The notes under the pieces: generated by a model
Told to the model about the DNA's origin: nothing
Database searches by the model: none
What the model saw: the letters and a program-made list of their open reading frames with translations, nothing else
Shown here: positions 17,371 through 25,512 of the stretch, in pieces
Position numbering within the stretch: the first letter of the stretch is position 1
Layout of the letters: each line of letters begins with the position of its first letter
Source: a virus
Length of the DNA: 64,000 bases
Strand: one strand, 5' to 3'
IMG/VR virus record: IMGVR_UViG_3300007513_000031
Location: 1-64,000 of that record
Position numbers and translations under genes: made by a program

Positions 17371-17412
17371 AAACGCTCTAACGATAAATACTATTGTTAG
17401 AGCGTTTTTTTT
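17371..17412 (+). terminator. Terminator whose loop carries a late promoter motif
   Basis: A 12-bp perfect stem (aaacgctctaac/gttagagcgttt, 17371-17382 with 17396-17407) is followed by T residues to 17412. The 13-nt loop begins with GATAAATA (17383-17390), a late promoter motif for the gene at 17461. Its predicted start point falls in the right arm of the stem, so the new transcript would not contain the full hairpin. Confidence 0.85.
17383..17390 (+). promoter_or_regulatory. Late promoter motif GATAAATA inside terminator loop
   Basis: See the enclosing terminator. The downstream leader is about 65 nt and contains gggagaaatagg before the ATG at 17461. Confidence 0.6.
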
Positions 17413-17460
17413 ACGACCTAACATAACATAAACAATAATCATGCGGGAGAAATAGGAACC

Positions 17461-18477
17461 ATGACAACAAGAAACTTTAGAGTTAATACAGGTCTTTCAG
17501 TTGGTGATATAGCGGTAACAGCATCTACAAATGCAGTTACTGGAGTTAGTTCAATTACATTGGACAACAGTACAGCACCAAGTGGAAATGCGGTATTATC
17601 TAATAAAAAATATGTCGACGATCAAATTGCGGCAATTTCGACGACGGCTATAACATCAGGCACAACGAACGCAACAGTAAGCGGAACAACATTGACTGTA
17701 ACATGCTCAGGTAACACAGAAATGACAGTTACAGATGCAGGTGTGAGGATACACGGTGACTTGACAGTTGACGGAACAAACACAATCATCAATACATCCA
17801 CATTAAGTGTAGAGGACAATATAATCGAGTGTAACAGAAACGTTTCTGCAAACAGTGGTATGCCAACTGTTTCAGGGTTGAAAATCAACAGAGGTGAAAC
17901 ATCAACAGCAACAGAAAACGATCTTTTCTGGTGTTGGGATGAGTCTTTTGCAGATGACGGTACAACTACTTACGGTAACGCAGGTGGTGCTTTCACAGCA
18001 TTTAGATCTGCAAACGATGACGTAGATGCTTTAGTAGATATTAGAGCAAACGTTGTACACGCAACGTCCACTTCGGCGCAGTACGCGGACGTGGCGGAGC
18101 GTTTTGAAGCAGACGCTCCTATGGCAGAAGGTGCAGTAGTAGAAATCGGTGGTACAGATGAAATCACTGAAGCAACAGCTGAACTTTCAGATAATGTATT
18201 TGGTGTTATTTCTAAAAACCCAGCATATGCTATGAACGCAGGTGCAGGTAATAGCGATTCACACCCATTTGTTGCAATGACAGGAAGAACTCCAGTTAGA
18301 GTAACAGGACTAGTTGAAAAAGGACAAAGACTTGTTTCTAGCACAGTTAAAGGAACTGCAAGAGCAGTTGCTACTGGTGAAACAATTACTCCATTCCATG
18401 TAATTGGTAGAGCTTTAGAAAGCAAAACTGATGAGGGTATTGGTTTAATAAATTGTGCAGTGAGAACTAACAACTAA
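17461..18477 (+). CDS. Fibre/structural protein with peptidase G2-like C-terminal region
   Basis: The protein has 338 residues. The N-terminus begins MTTRNFRVNTGLSVGDI, and a KKYVDDQI motif follows. The shared GDLTVDGTNTIINTSTLSVEDN, FWCWDESF module occupies about residues 100-170. The C-terminal 140 residues (SAQYADVAERFEAD, then VFGVISKNPAYAMNA, GRTPVRVTGLVEKGQRLV) resemble the autoproteolytic or chaperone-like end domains of phage fibres (Peptidase_G2 type). The family call is tentative. Cleavage, if any, cannot be judged from sequence. A terminator follows. Confidence 0.6.
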   Translation: MTTRNFRVNTGLSVGDIAVTASTNAVTGVSSITLDNSTAPSGNAVLSNKKYVDDQIAAISTTAITSGTTNATVSGTTLTVTCSGNTEMTVTDAGVRIHGDLTVDGTNTIINTSTLSVEDNIIECNRNVSANSGMPTVSGLKINRGETSTATENDLFWCWDESFADDGTTTYGNAGGAFTAFRSANDDVDALVDIRANVVHATSTSAQYADVAERFEADAPMAEGAVVEIGGTDEITEATAELSDNVFGVISKNPAYAMNAGAGNSDSHPFVAMTGRTPVRVTGLVEKGQRLVSSTVKGTARAVATGETITPFHVIGRALESKTDEGIGLINCAVRTNN

Positions 18478-18504
18478 TAAATATTAATACTTTTTAGTAG
18501 AATT

Positions 18505-18533
18505 AAAGGCGGTCTCCGGATCGCCTTTTTTTT
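18505..18533 (+). terminator. Intrinsic terminator
   Basis: A 10-bp stem with one G-U pair (18505-18514 with 18519-18528) closes a TCCG tetraloop and is followed by a T-run to 18533. A consensus late promoter starts 7 nt later. Confidence 0.92.
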
Positions 18534-18539
18534 GTGGCG

Positions 18540-18547
18540 TATAAATA
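18540..18547 (+). promoter_or_regulatory. Consensus late promoter TATAAATA
   Basis: Exact T4 late -10 element, giving a leader of about 78 nt for the 1316-residue fibre gene at 18631. Confidence 0.8.
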
Positions 18548-18560
18548 CGTATACTGCTGT

Positions 18561-18604
18561 CAGTCGGCAAAGATAAAGAGACTGCGTGTAATGTATTGTT
18601 ACAC
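18561..18604 (+). promoter_or_regulatory. Two small hairpins in the leader of the largest fibre gene
   Basis: cagtc/gactg (18561-18565 with 18580-18584) and gtgtaa/ttacac (18586-18591 with 18599-18604). The Shine-Dalgarno (aaggag) stays free, so these look like stabilising structures rather than a switch. Confidence 0.35.
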
Positions 18605-18630
18605 TAACATATTAAAGGAGACCTAGAGTT

Positions 18631-21600
18631 ATGGCTATAGGCCGTATATCTGGATCGGTATTAAAGTCCAATTTGACTAGGAATGGTGTCGATCTTGCAT
18701 TTGAAACAAACCTACTTTATCTTGACGTTACGAATTCTCGTATAGGTATAGGTACTTCTTCCCCAAGCACAACATTAGATGTAGACGGAACAATCACAGG
18801 AACAACAGTAACAGCAGGCACATTAACAGCTTCTGGTACAGGTACGAGTGCTCTATTAACATTAACTACTACAGAAGCAAGTGCATCAGCAAGTCCAATT
18901 ATAGCATTAAAAAGAAATAGCGGAAGTCCAGCAGACTCAGACAAACTAGGTCAACTATCATTTTTAGGTGAAAACGATAACGATCAAGAAGTTGAATATG
19001 CAAGAATATACTCTTCTATCTTTGATGCATCTGACGGAACTGAAGATGGAAAAATACAAGTTCAGGTAATGAAAGCTGGAACTCTTTCAAATTCTATGCG
19101 TTTTGAACAAGATGGAATATTTTTAAACACATCAAACACTATTATTTTTGAAGGTGCAACTGCTGACAATTACGAAACTACATTAACAGTTGTAGACCCA
19201 ACAGCAGATAGAACAGTATCTTTACCCAATGCTACAACAACGTTAGTAGGTACAGATACTACAGATACACTTACAAATAAAACATTAACATCTCCTTCAA
19301 TAAATGGTGCGTATACACTTCCAACATCAGACGGTAGTAACGGACAAGTAATACAAACCGACGGAAGTGGAACATTATCATTTGCAGACTCTTCAGGTGG
19401 TGGTGGTGGAAATAACACAGCAGTAAAACAATTTAATTATTATAAACTAGGAACAACATCAGCAGTTATAGATGAATTTGATTTAGACGAATTTAGAGGT
19501 GCTGTTTATAATGTTACAATGGAAGATCATGACAATTCATTAATTGGTTATGTAAAAATTTCTGTTGTACACAATGATTCTACTCCTTTTATTTCTGTAT
19601 ACGATGTAAATGAAGATAGTACAAACATAGTTAATTTTACTGCGGCAATATCTGGAGATATGTTGCAATTGTCTGGTTCAACACAAAGCTCCACACATAC
19701 AAATTTAAGAATTTATAGAGTTGCATTAGGTGATCATCATGAAACAGTTACAAATACAAACTCAAAAATTATAAAAGCATCAACAGCGATTACTACTGCT
19801 GGAGTAACAATAGATTCATTTACAAAAACAGAAATACAAGGTGCAAAATATGTTGTTTTATTTAAAGATTCAACACAATCTGAATATCAAATTTCAGAAG
19901 TAAGTTTAACTCATGACGGTACAACTGTATATTTTAACGATTATGCTAAAGTATCAACTAGAAGTGATTATGCTTTTACCATGACATCAACAATTTCATC
20001 ATCAACATTAACATTAACAGCGGCATCAACTGGTGGTACATCTGCCACAGCAATATTATATAGACAAGATTTGGGTTCTAAAACAAAATTAGGTGAAGTT
20101 GACAATACATTTTACGGTAAGAAAAGTGATATAGACTCTTCAGCCGAAACTATTGATTCATTTGACGTATTCAAATACAGGTCTGCAAGATACTTTATTA
20201 ATATAGGACACTCTGGAGATACTGCATATCAAAATTCTGAAATAACGTTGACTGTTAATTCAGCTGGTACAGATGCAACTATAAGTGAAAGTGTTGTAAG
20301 AACTGGGTCAACAGATTTAGCAACATTTACAGCAGATGTATCTGGTGGAAAAGCAAGATTAAGAATGCAGGGTACATCAGCAAATAATGTAATTTATTTT
20401 GCAAGATTGGCAATGGAGGCCAATAACATTTATAGAGCAAACGCACAAACATCAGACGATTTATATATTACACATAATAATTTCACACTAAAAGCGGAAA
20501 TGCTTGATTTATCCGGTGCTACTGGATCATTAAAACTACCTTCAGGAACTACTGCACAAAGATCATCAGGTGAAGTTGGTATGTTAAGATATAATTCAAC
20601 AACAAGTACGTATGAAAGATATGACTCTTCGGGTTGGACAGCAATTACAACAACTGCTTCAACAACAGATTTAGATGACACAACAACTGGAGTAAAAACT
20701 TCTATTGGAACTTCCGCAACAAACATTGATACTTTTACTTCAAGTTCTTATGATTCTGCATTTTATCTTGTGGTAACAAGAGACGAAATTAATGAAGAAA
20801 CTGCCACAGATCAAATAAGTTTAGTACATAATAACACAACGGCATTTGTTGCATCAGGTGGTGGTATTAGATCAGGAGATAATGATCACCTAACATATAC
20901 AGCAGATATTAGCACTGGTACAGTAAGATTAAGAGGTACAGGTACAAGTGATGTAAACTCAATTAAATTCTTTAGAATTGCAATGGGCGATGATACAAGT
21001 GCTACGTCTTCAGGTGCAACTGCAATTGTATTAAACACAGATGTTGATAGTGCTGTAGAAAATATAGATACCTGGGCTCATGCTTCTTATAGAGGTGCAA
21101 AATATTATATTAGTGCAAACAATTCATCAAAAACAGAATTACAAAACATAGAATGTTCAGTTGTTCACAACGGAACAACCGCCTTTATTACAACATACAA
21201 CGACGTATACACTGGTAATAATGCTTTAATAACATTGACAGCAGACATCGATGGTGATAACGTAAGATTACGTGCAACAGGTAATGAAGCAAATACTGCG
21301 GTTAAGATGTATAGAATTTTATTAGGAGATTCAGAATCAGACACAACTGGAACCAACACAAAAGTTGTTGGTGCAGTAACAGTATCATCATCTGCAACAG
21401 CAATAGACACTTTTTCAAGTGACTCATACACAGGTTCTCACTATGTTGTAGTTGGTTACAACTCAAGTGAGTCTGGTACACCAGCATCTGTTTCAGAAGT
21501 ATTTGTAGTACATGACGGGTCAACTGCTTACGTAAGTTCAGGACCAATTGTATCATCAAAAGGTACAGATCAATTAACATTTACAGCGGCATTATCAGGT

Positions 21601-22581
21601 ACAACAGTAACATTATCCGCGGCAAGTACTAGTGGAGGATCTACAACTGTTAATGCTTTTAGAACACATATAAAAAGAGAAACGGCAGGTGCCTCAACAT
21701 CATTACAAGTTTTAACAAGTAATGATCAAACAATCACAGGTGATAAAACTTTTGCGGATAATGCCAAACTTATTATGGGTACTGGTGAAGATTTAAAAAT
21801 ATATCACTCAGGTAGCCATAGTATTATTCAAGACGCTGGTGCAGGTAACTTAAGAATTAGAGGTAGTATTACACAAATAATGGGTAATAGTAATGACGAA
21901 AGCCATGCAGTCTTTACTGAGGATGGTTCAGCAGAACTTTATTATGATGGTACAAAGATGTTTGAAACAACAACTTCTGGTGCACAAATTACAACTACAT
22001 CAACTAGTGACGCATTATTAATTGATATGACTGAAGCAAGTTCAACAGCGGGACCTGTATTGTCATTAAAAAGAAATAGTGCAAGTCCAGCAGACTCAGA
22101 TTATCTTGGACAGATTAACTTTAAAGGTGAGAACGACGCTGACCAAGAAGTAAACTACGCTAACATTACTGGAAAAATACTAGATGCTTCAGACGGATCT
22201 GAAGACGGTATTTTAGAAATGGCACACCTAAAAAATGGAACAAGCACAACAACAATGAGATTTAGATCTGATAGTTTACAACTATTAAATGACACTAACC
22301 TAAGGGTTACTGGTCACGTAGAACTAGGCGTGTTGGATAGTGATCCATCTACAACTGCCAACTTTGCACACATATACGCCAAAGACGATACGTCAAGTGC
22401 TGAAGTATATGTAAGAGACGAAGCAGGTAACGTTACAAAACTTTCACCGCACAACGAAAAAGGAAATTGGGAATACTTCTCAAGAAATACAATAACAGGT
22501 AAAACTGTTAGAGTTGATATGGAAGAAATGATTAAAGATATTGAAAAATTAACAGGTAAAAAATATATCAAGGAGGAATAA
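18631..22581 (+). CDS. Giant fibre protein with six tandem ~105-residue repeats
   Basis: The 1316-residue protein has the N-terminal attachment module (MAIGRISGSVLKSNL, NSRIGIGTSSP). A KRNSGSPADSDKLGQLSF, EYARI block follows, with a second copy near the C-terminus (KRNSASPADSDYLGQINF). Between them are six tandem beta-rich repeats (about residues 270-1010). Each repeat has an I-D-(S/T)-F/W segment, an R-(G/S)-A-x-Y strand, VxHN(G/D)(S/T)T, and a closing YR(I/V)xLGD or similar. An insert between repeats 3 and 4 carries TTAQRSSGEVGMLRYNSTTS. The end (SAEVYVRDEAGNVTKLSPHNE, WEYFSRN) is a conserved terminal domain. Very likely a long fibre or receptor-binding protein. Confidence 0.75.
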   Translation: MAIGRISGSVLKSNLTRNGVDLAFETNLLYLDVTNSRIGIGTSSPSTTLDVDGTITGTTVTAGTLTASGTGTSALLTLTTTEASASASPIIALKRNSGSPADSDKLGQLSFLGENDNDQEVEYARIYSSIFDASDGTEDGKIQVQVMKAGTLSNSMRFEQDGIFLNTSNTIIFEGATADNYETTLTVVDPTADRTVSLPNATTTLVGTDTTDTLTNKTLTSPSINGAYTLPTSDGSNGQVIQTDGSGTLSFADSSGGGGGNNTAVKQFNYYKLGTTSAVIDEFDLDEFRGAVYNVTMEDHDNSLIGYVKISVVHNDSTPFISVYDVNEDSTNIVNFTAAISGDMLQLSGSTQSSTHTNLRIYRVALGDHHETVTNTNSKIIKASTAITTAGVTIDSFTKTEIQGAKYVVLFKDSTQSEYQISEVSLTHDGTTVYFNDYAKVSTRSDYAFTMTSTISSSTLTLTAASTGGTSATAILYRQDLGSKTKLGEVDNTFYGKKSDIDSSAETIDSFDVFKYRSARYFINIGHSGDTAYQNSEITLTVNSAGTDATISESVVRTGSTDLATFTADVSGGKARLRMQGTSANNVIYFARLAMEANNIYRANAQTSDDLYITHNNFTLKAEMLDLSGATGSLKLPSGTTAQRSSGEVGMLRYNSTTSTYERYDSSGWTAITTTASTTDLDDTTTGVKTSIGTSATNIDTFTSSSYDSAFYLVVTRDEINEETATDQISLVHNNTTAFVASGGGIRSGDNDHLTYTADISTGTVRLRGTGTSDVNSIKFFRIAMGDDTSATSSGATAIVLNTDVDSAVENIDTWAHASYRGAKYYISANNSSKTELQNIECSVVHNGTTAFITTYNDVYTGNNALITLTADIDGDNVRLRATGNEANTAVKMYRILLGDSESDTTGTNTKVVGAVTVSSSATAIDTFSSDSYTGSHYVVVGYNSSESGTPASVSEVFVVHDGSTAYVSSGPIVSSKGTDQLTFTAALSGTTVTLSAASTSGGSTTVNAFRTHIKRETAGASTSLQVLTSNDQTITGDKTFADNAKLIMGTGEDLKIYHSGSHSIIQDAGAGNLRIRGSITQIMGNSNDESHAVFTEDGSAELYYDGTKMFETTTSGAQITTTSTSDALLIDMTEASSTAGPVLSLKRNSASPADSDYLGQINFKGENDADQEVNYANITGKILDASDGSEDGILEMAHLKNGTSTTTMRFRSDSLQLLNDTNLRVTGHVELGVLDSDPSTTANFAHIYAKDDTSSAEVYVRDEAGNVTKLSPHNEKGNWEYFSRNTITGKTVRVDMEEMIKDIEKLTGKKYIKEE

Positions 22582-23216
22582 TGCCAAAACGATATAGTTT
22601 AATGAAAGTAGAAGACGACGATACTGATAATAAACCAGTAACGGATAAAGACGGCGACTTTCACAAAAAACAAGTATTAGAAAAACTTGTTGTAAGAAAT
22701 ACATCCACTAGTGAAAATAATATATTAATGATCACTAGAGCAGATTCTTCTGCGGGTGGTCCTCATATGACCATGGAAAGAATTTCCGACAGTCCAGCAA
22801 AAGGCGATATATTAGGAAAAATACAATGGAAAGGTAGAAACGATGCTGGCGAAACTATACGTTATGCAAGTATTGATACTAAAATTAGAGATGCAAAAAA
22901 AGGAACAGATGATGCTGGTTTAGTTTTTACTACAAGAGTTGGCGGACAACACAAATCAATGTTAATCGTACAAAACGATGGCGTAATTGTTCACGTAGAT
23001 AAACCTTTAATGTTGCAGGCACAAGGTTATAAAAAAACTAGATTATTTGGTACCAATGCAACAGCAAGAAGAGATATATATTTTCCTGATCAAGCCGGAA
23101 CTGTAATGGTTAATGAATCAGGAAAAGTTATGGCAACCGACTTACCAACAAGCGATCCTAACAACGAAGGTCAACTTTGGAACGATAGCGGTACTATAAA
23201 AATTAGTGCTGGTTAA
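22581..23216 (+). CDS. Fibre-associated structural protein
   Basis: The 211-residue protein starts on the last base of the preceding stop (TAATG) behind aaggagga, so it is translationally coupled to the giant fibre. It contains a third copy of the block found twice there: ERISDSPAKGDILGKIQW, then ETIRYASIDTKI, then an MLIVQNDGVIV ending. It closes with DIYFPDQAGTVMVNE and LWNDSGTIKISAG, short strands typical of fibre ends. Probably a small fibre component or cap assembled with the giant fibre. Confidence 0.65.
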   Translation: MPKRYSLMKVEDDDTDNKPVTDKDGDFHKKQVLEKLVVRNTSTSENNILMITRADSSAGGPHMTMERISDSPAKGDILGKIQWKGRNDAGETIRYASIDTKIRDAKKGTDDAGLVFTTRVGGQHKSMLIVQNDGVIVHVDKPLMLQAQGYKKTRLFGTNATARRDIYFPDQAGTVMVNESGKVMATDLPTSDPNNEGQLWNDSGTIKISAG

Positions 23217-23222
23217 AATAAG

Positions 23223-23333
23223 TTAAATCACAACATCGCAATAACAATGTTCGCAAGGACATATTCCGTATTCGTCTGCGTGAAGTTCCTCATCACAGTG
23301 ACAAGGGTGATAACATTTATTACATTCGATCAT
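23223..23333 (-). CDS. 36-residue Cys-rich microprotein, probable zinc-binding
   Basis: A short minus-strand frame with nine Cys and three His in 36 residues. There is an N-terminal cluster C-N-K-C-Y-H-P-C-H-C (residues 4-13) and a C-terminal cluster C-P-C-E-H-C-Y-C (25-32). The pattern fits a small zinc knuckle or metallothionein-like fold. It has a good Shine-Dalgarno (aggagaag) with normal spacing, directly after a 13-bp hairpin in its leader. It was probably missed by simple gene callers because of its length. The function is unknown; metal binding, redox or protein-protein contact are possible. Confidence 0.6.
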   Translation of the reverse strand: MIECNKCYHPCHCDEELHADEYGICPCEHCYCDVVI

Positions 23334-23358
23334 ATGGTCATTCTTCTCCTCTACGATA

Positions 23359-23404
23359 TGTGTTAACGTGGCACCTGGTTATAGGTCTGATCCACGTTAA
23401 CACA
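23359..23404 (-). repeat. 13-bp perfect inverted repeat in leader of the Cys-rich microprotein
   Basis: Arms are 23359-23371 and 23392-23404 (tgtgttaacgtgg and its complement) around a 20-nt loop that contains a further acct/aggt pairing. On the minus strand it ends 10-15 nt before the Shine-Dalgarno, so it may be a cis-regulatory hairpin. It lacks a T-run in that direction. Confidence 0.7.
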
Positions 23405-23411
23405 AGTTAAA

Positions 23412-23466
23412 AACGATGCTTAATGATCGGTGTCAACTCGAGCGAGAGTGTAAAAGTTGCATCGTT
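23412..23466. repeat. Second inverted repeat with nested pairing; possible small structured RNA
   Basis: aacgatgc (23412-23419) pairs with gcatcgtt (23459-23466). Nested caact/agttg (23434-23438 with 23455-23459) and actc/gagt options exist. On the minus strand the last stem arm is followed by TTTTT. The 23334-23574 stretch (about 240 nt) has no convincing gene apart from these structures. Confidence 0.45.
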
Positions 23467-23574
23467 ATATTAGTATCTATATAAAATATATTAAATTTGA
23501 ATATTATTTGAGTTTGTTAATTCTGCATATATGAGTCATATGGTGGTTCAAAAATTGAGATAAAACAATTCTGA

Positions 23575-24003
23575 TCACACAATTAAGTCTAAAATAGTTT
23601 GTAACTTACCTTTTATACTTTTATTATTAACAGTATTTTTTAATCCTGCGTGTAAATTTTTTGGCCAACATTCAAACGCAGTCCAACAATATCCTGAATG
23701 TTCCTTATTTAATTTTGGTATAAATTCTGATTCAACAGCAATAAGATATGTATGAAAGAAAAACTTTTGATCATTTGATGTAAACAATTCTAAAGGTATT
23801 ACTTTTTTAAATTTTGGTGTATAGCCCACTTCTTCTTGTATTTCTCTTTTTAAACCTTCAAATGCAGATTCAGTAAAACGTGCTTGTCCACCAACTAACC
23901 CCCACATTCCACGTGTTTTAGCATCGGTTCTTTGTACAAACAAAAAACGTTTTGTTGATGTACAATAAAACAAGGCACCAGAACAAATTATATTTTCTTT
24001 CAT
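23575..24003 (-). CDS. Nudix hydrolase
   Basis: The 142-residue protein carries a complete Nudix box, G-x5-E-x7-RE-I-Q-EE-V-G-Y, at residues 39-61. All metal-binding Glu and the Arg are present. Nudix enzymes hydrolyse nucleoside diphosphates linked to another group, such as oxidised dNTPs, NDP-sugars, NAD or RNA caps. The length is that of a single-domain enzyme. It is transcribed on its own from a sigma70-type promoter lying inside the end of gp15. The substrate is unpredictable from sequence; T4 also has a Nudix gene (nudE), but orthology is not shown. Confidence 0.85.
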   Translation of the reverse strand: MKENIICSGALFYCTSTKRFLFVQRTDAKTRGMWGLVGGQARFTESAFEGLKREIQEEVGYTPKFKKVIPLELFTSNDQKFFFHTYLIAVESEFIPKLNKEHSGYCWTAFECWPKNLHAGLKNTVNNKSIKGKLQTILDLIV

Positions 24004-24008
24004 ATGTT

Positions 24009-24037
24009 AGTATAACAATTTATTATGATTTTATCAA
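24009..24037 (-). promoter_or_regulatory. Sigma70-type promoter TTGATA-N17-TATACT
   Basis: On the minus strand, -35 TTGATA occupies 24037-24032 and -10 TATACT occupies 24014-24009, with a 17-nt spacer. The -10 ends 5 nt before the Nudix ATG at 24003, which predicts a leaderless transcript. Confidence 0.7.
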
Positions 24038-25512
24038 GGAGTTGTTGCGTCAGTTGATGCATCATAACCAGCACTAGCACCACCATCTAATACTATTGAC
24101 CAATTACCAGCAGTATAAATGCCTTCATATGATTTAACCCATTCCGTACCATTAAATCTATACTGTATTCCTGTATGTGAATTTGTAACATAATGTTGCG
24201 TAGAATCTGGATGTGATGCATCAAATACTTTTAACCATCGACTGCCAGCACTAAGACCAGCATTATATTCAATAATATCACCTACACTAGCAACCAATGT
24301 TCCCCAAGTATCGCTTGTATATGTGGAAGTGGAATCTCCAACATCATTTATAATCAAATATCTAGTATTGGGAGTTGGTGTTGCTCCTGGGTCAAATGTT
24401 GCAGGATTAATAATTTTTGTTACCGCTGTTAAAGTATTTGCCGGAATAGTATCTTGATCAATATTGAATAATAAAATTGTTTCTTCTAAAGCATTAACAG
24501 CAATTGTTCCAATAATTTCATTTCCGTTTGGTTGCTTTAATCTTATTTGTGATGTATCGTTTCTTACTTTACCATATTGATCTAAAAGGGTTTTCCAATT
24601 AATTGCAGGTCCAAATGTTTCATATGGGTCAAAGTTTGATGGTTCATTAGCACCTGTATAATATCCAGAACCCCCTGTTCCTATTCCTGGTTCTGTACTT
24701 GTTGTGGTTGTACCAGTACTTCCTAATAATCTTAATTGATTTCCTGTAACTAATAAACCATAATTGTTCGGCGTGATATAACTTCTTGTTAACAATGTTC
24801 CGTCAATTAATCCCGATGTAATTCCGCCATCGTCGTCATATATGCTCATTATAATTTTTTGTATAACACCTAATTTTGATACTTTAACAGGTGGTGATAG
24901 CCATATTGGCATAGAAAAATTTATTGTTGCAATATCAATTTCTGTATCTGCACCAATAGGTATTGTTCTAGAACTAAATGTTGTGCTTGTTAATTCAACA
25001 TAACTTAAACTAGTCCAATCAATATAATTGTCTGTTTTTTGTATTTCAAAATCAGGATTAAACAAATATAAAATTTGTTCCATTATTTGTAATTTTTGAT
25101 CTGTATTTGTTGTCCATATATCTGCTGTAACTTCTAACCTAAAAGGAGAAGGCATAACTTTTTCAATAGTATATCCTGCACCTAATTTATTATCTGCATA
25201 TGTTCCATCAGCTAAAACATCACGTTCTTTTAAATGTTGTTTTTCAATATGATAAGGATTTTGCATTCTTTCTCTATCATAATTTAATTCTCTAACATAA
25301 GCGGCAATTCTTGGAGCATATTGTAATGCGTTTTCACTATTATTTCTAATAATGTTTGCAACTTGTCTTGTTGGGTCTCCATAAACAACCGGAACTGCTC
25401 TTAAAGTTACGGCATCATCTTTACCTTTTCCTGTTTCCACAGAAAAATTACTCAAAACTCTTATAAATTGAGTTAGAAATTTTCTAATTTGCCCGTCGTA
25501 AAAATGTAACAT
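24034..25512 (-). CDS. 15: Tail completion and sheath stabiliser gp15, C-terminally extended
   Basis: The first 240 residues match the T4 gp15 pattern. They include HFYDGQIRKFLTQFIRVLSNFSV at the start, MPSPFRLEVTADIWTTNTDQKLQIMEQILYLFNPDF in the middle, and an NFSMPIWLSPPV segment. Gp15 forms the hexameric ring that caps the tail tube and sheath and joins tail to neck. The protein is 492 residues against about 270 in T4. The extra C-terminal half is Thr/Gly/Asn-rich, fibre-like beta sequence. It starts one base from the gp14 stop in a minus-strand pair opposite in strand to gp13. Confidence 0.85.
   Translation of the reverse strand: MLHFYDGQIRKFLTQFIRVLSNFSVETGKGKDDAVTLRAVPVVYGDPTRQVANIIRNNSENALQYAPRIAAYVRELNYDRERMQNPYHIEKQHLKERDVLADGTYADNKLGAGYTIEKVMPSPFRLEVTADIWTTNTDQKLQIMEQILYLFNPDFEIQKTDNYIDWTSLSYVELTSTTFSSRTIPIGADTEIDIATINFSMPIWLSPPVKVSKLGVIQKIIMSIYDDDGGITSGLIDGTLLTRSYITPNNYGLLVTGNQLRLLGSTGTTTTSTEPGIGTGGSGYYTGANEPSNFDPYETFGPAINWKTLLDQYGKVRNDTSQIRLKQPNGNEIIGTIAVNALEETILLFNIDQDTIPANTLTAVTKIINPATFDPGATPTPNTRYLIINDVGDSTSTYTSDTWGTLVASVGDIIEYNAGLSAGSRWLKVFDASHPDSTQHYVTNSHTGIQYRFNGTEWVKSYEGIYTAGNWSIVLDGGASAGYDASTDATTP

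Noticed and set aside
18631-23216. Frameshift fusion of the giant fibre and the next gene
   Set aside because: The TAATG overlap with a Shine-Dalgarno is typical translational coupling, as at several other junctions here; no slippery site is visible.
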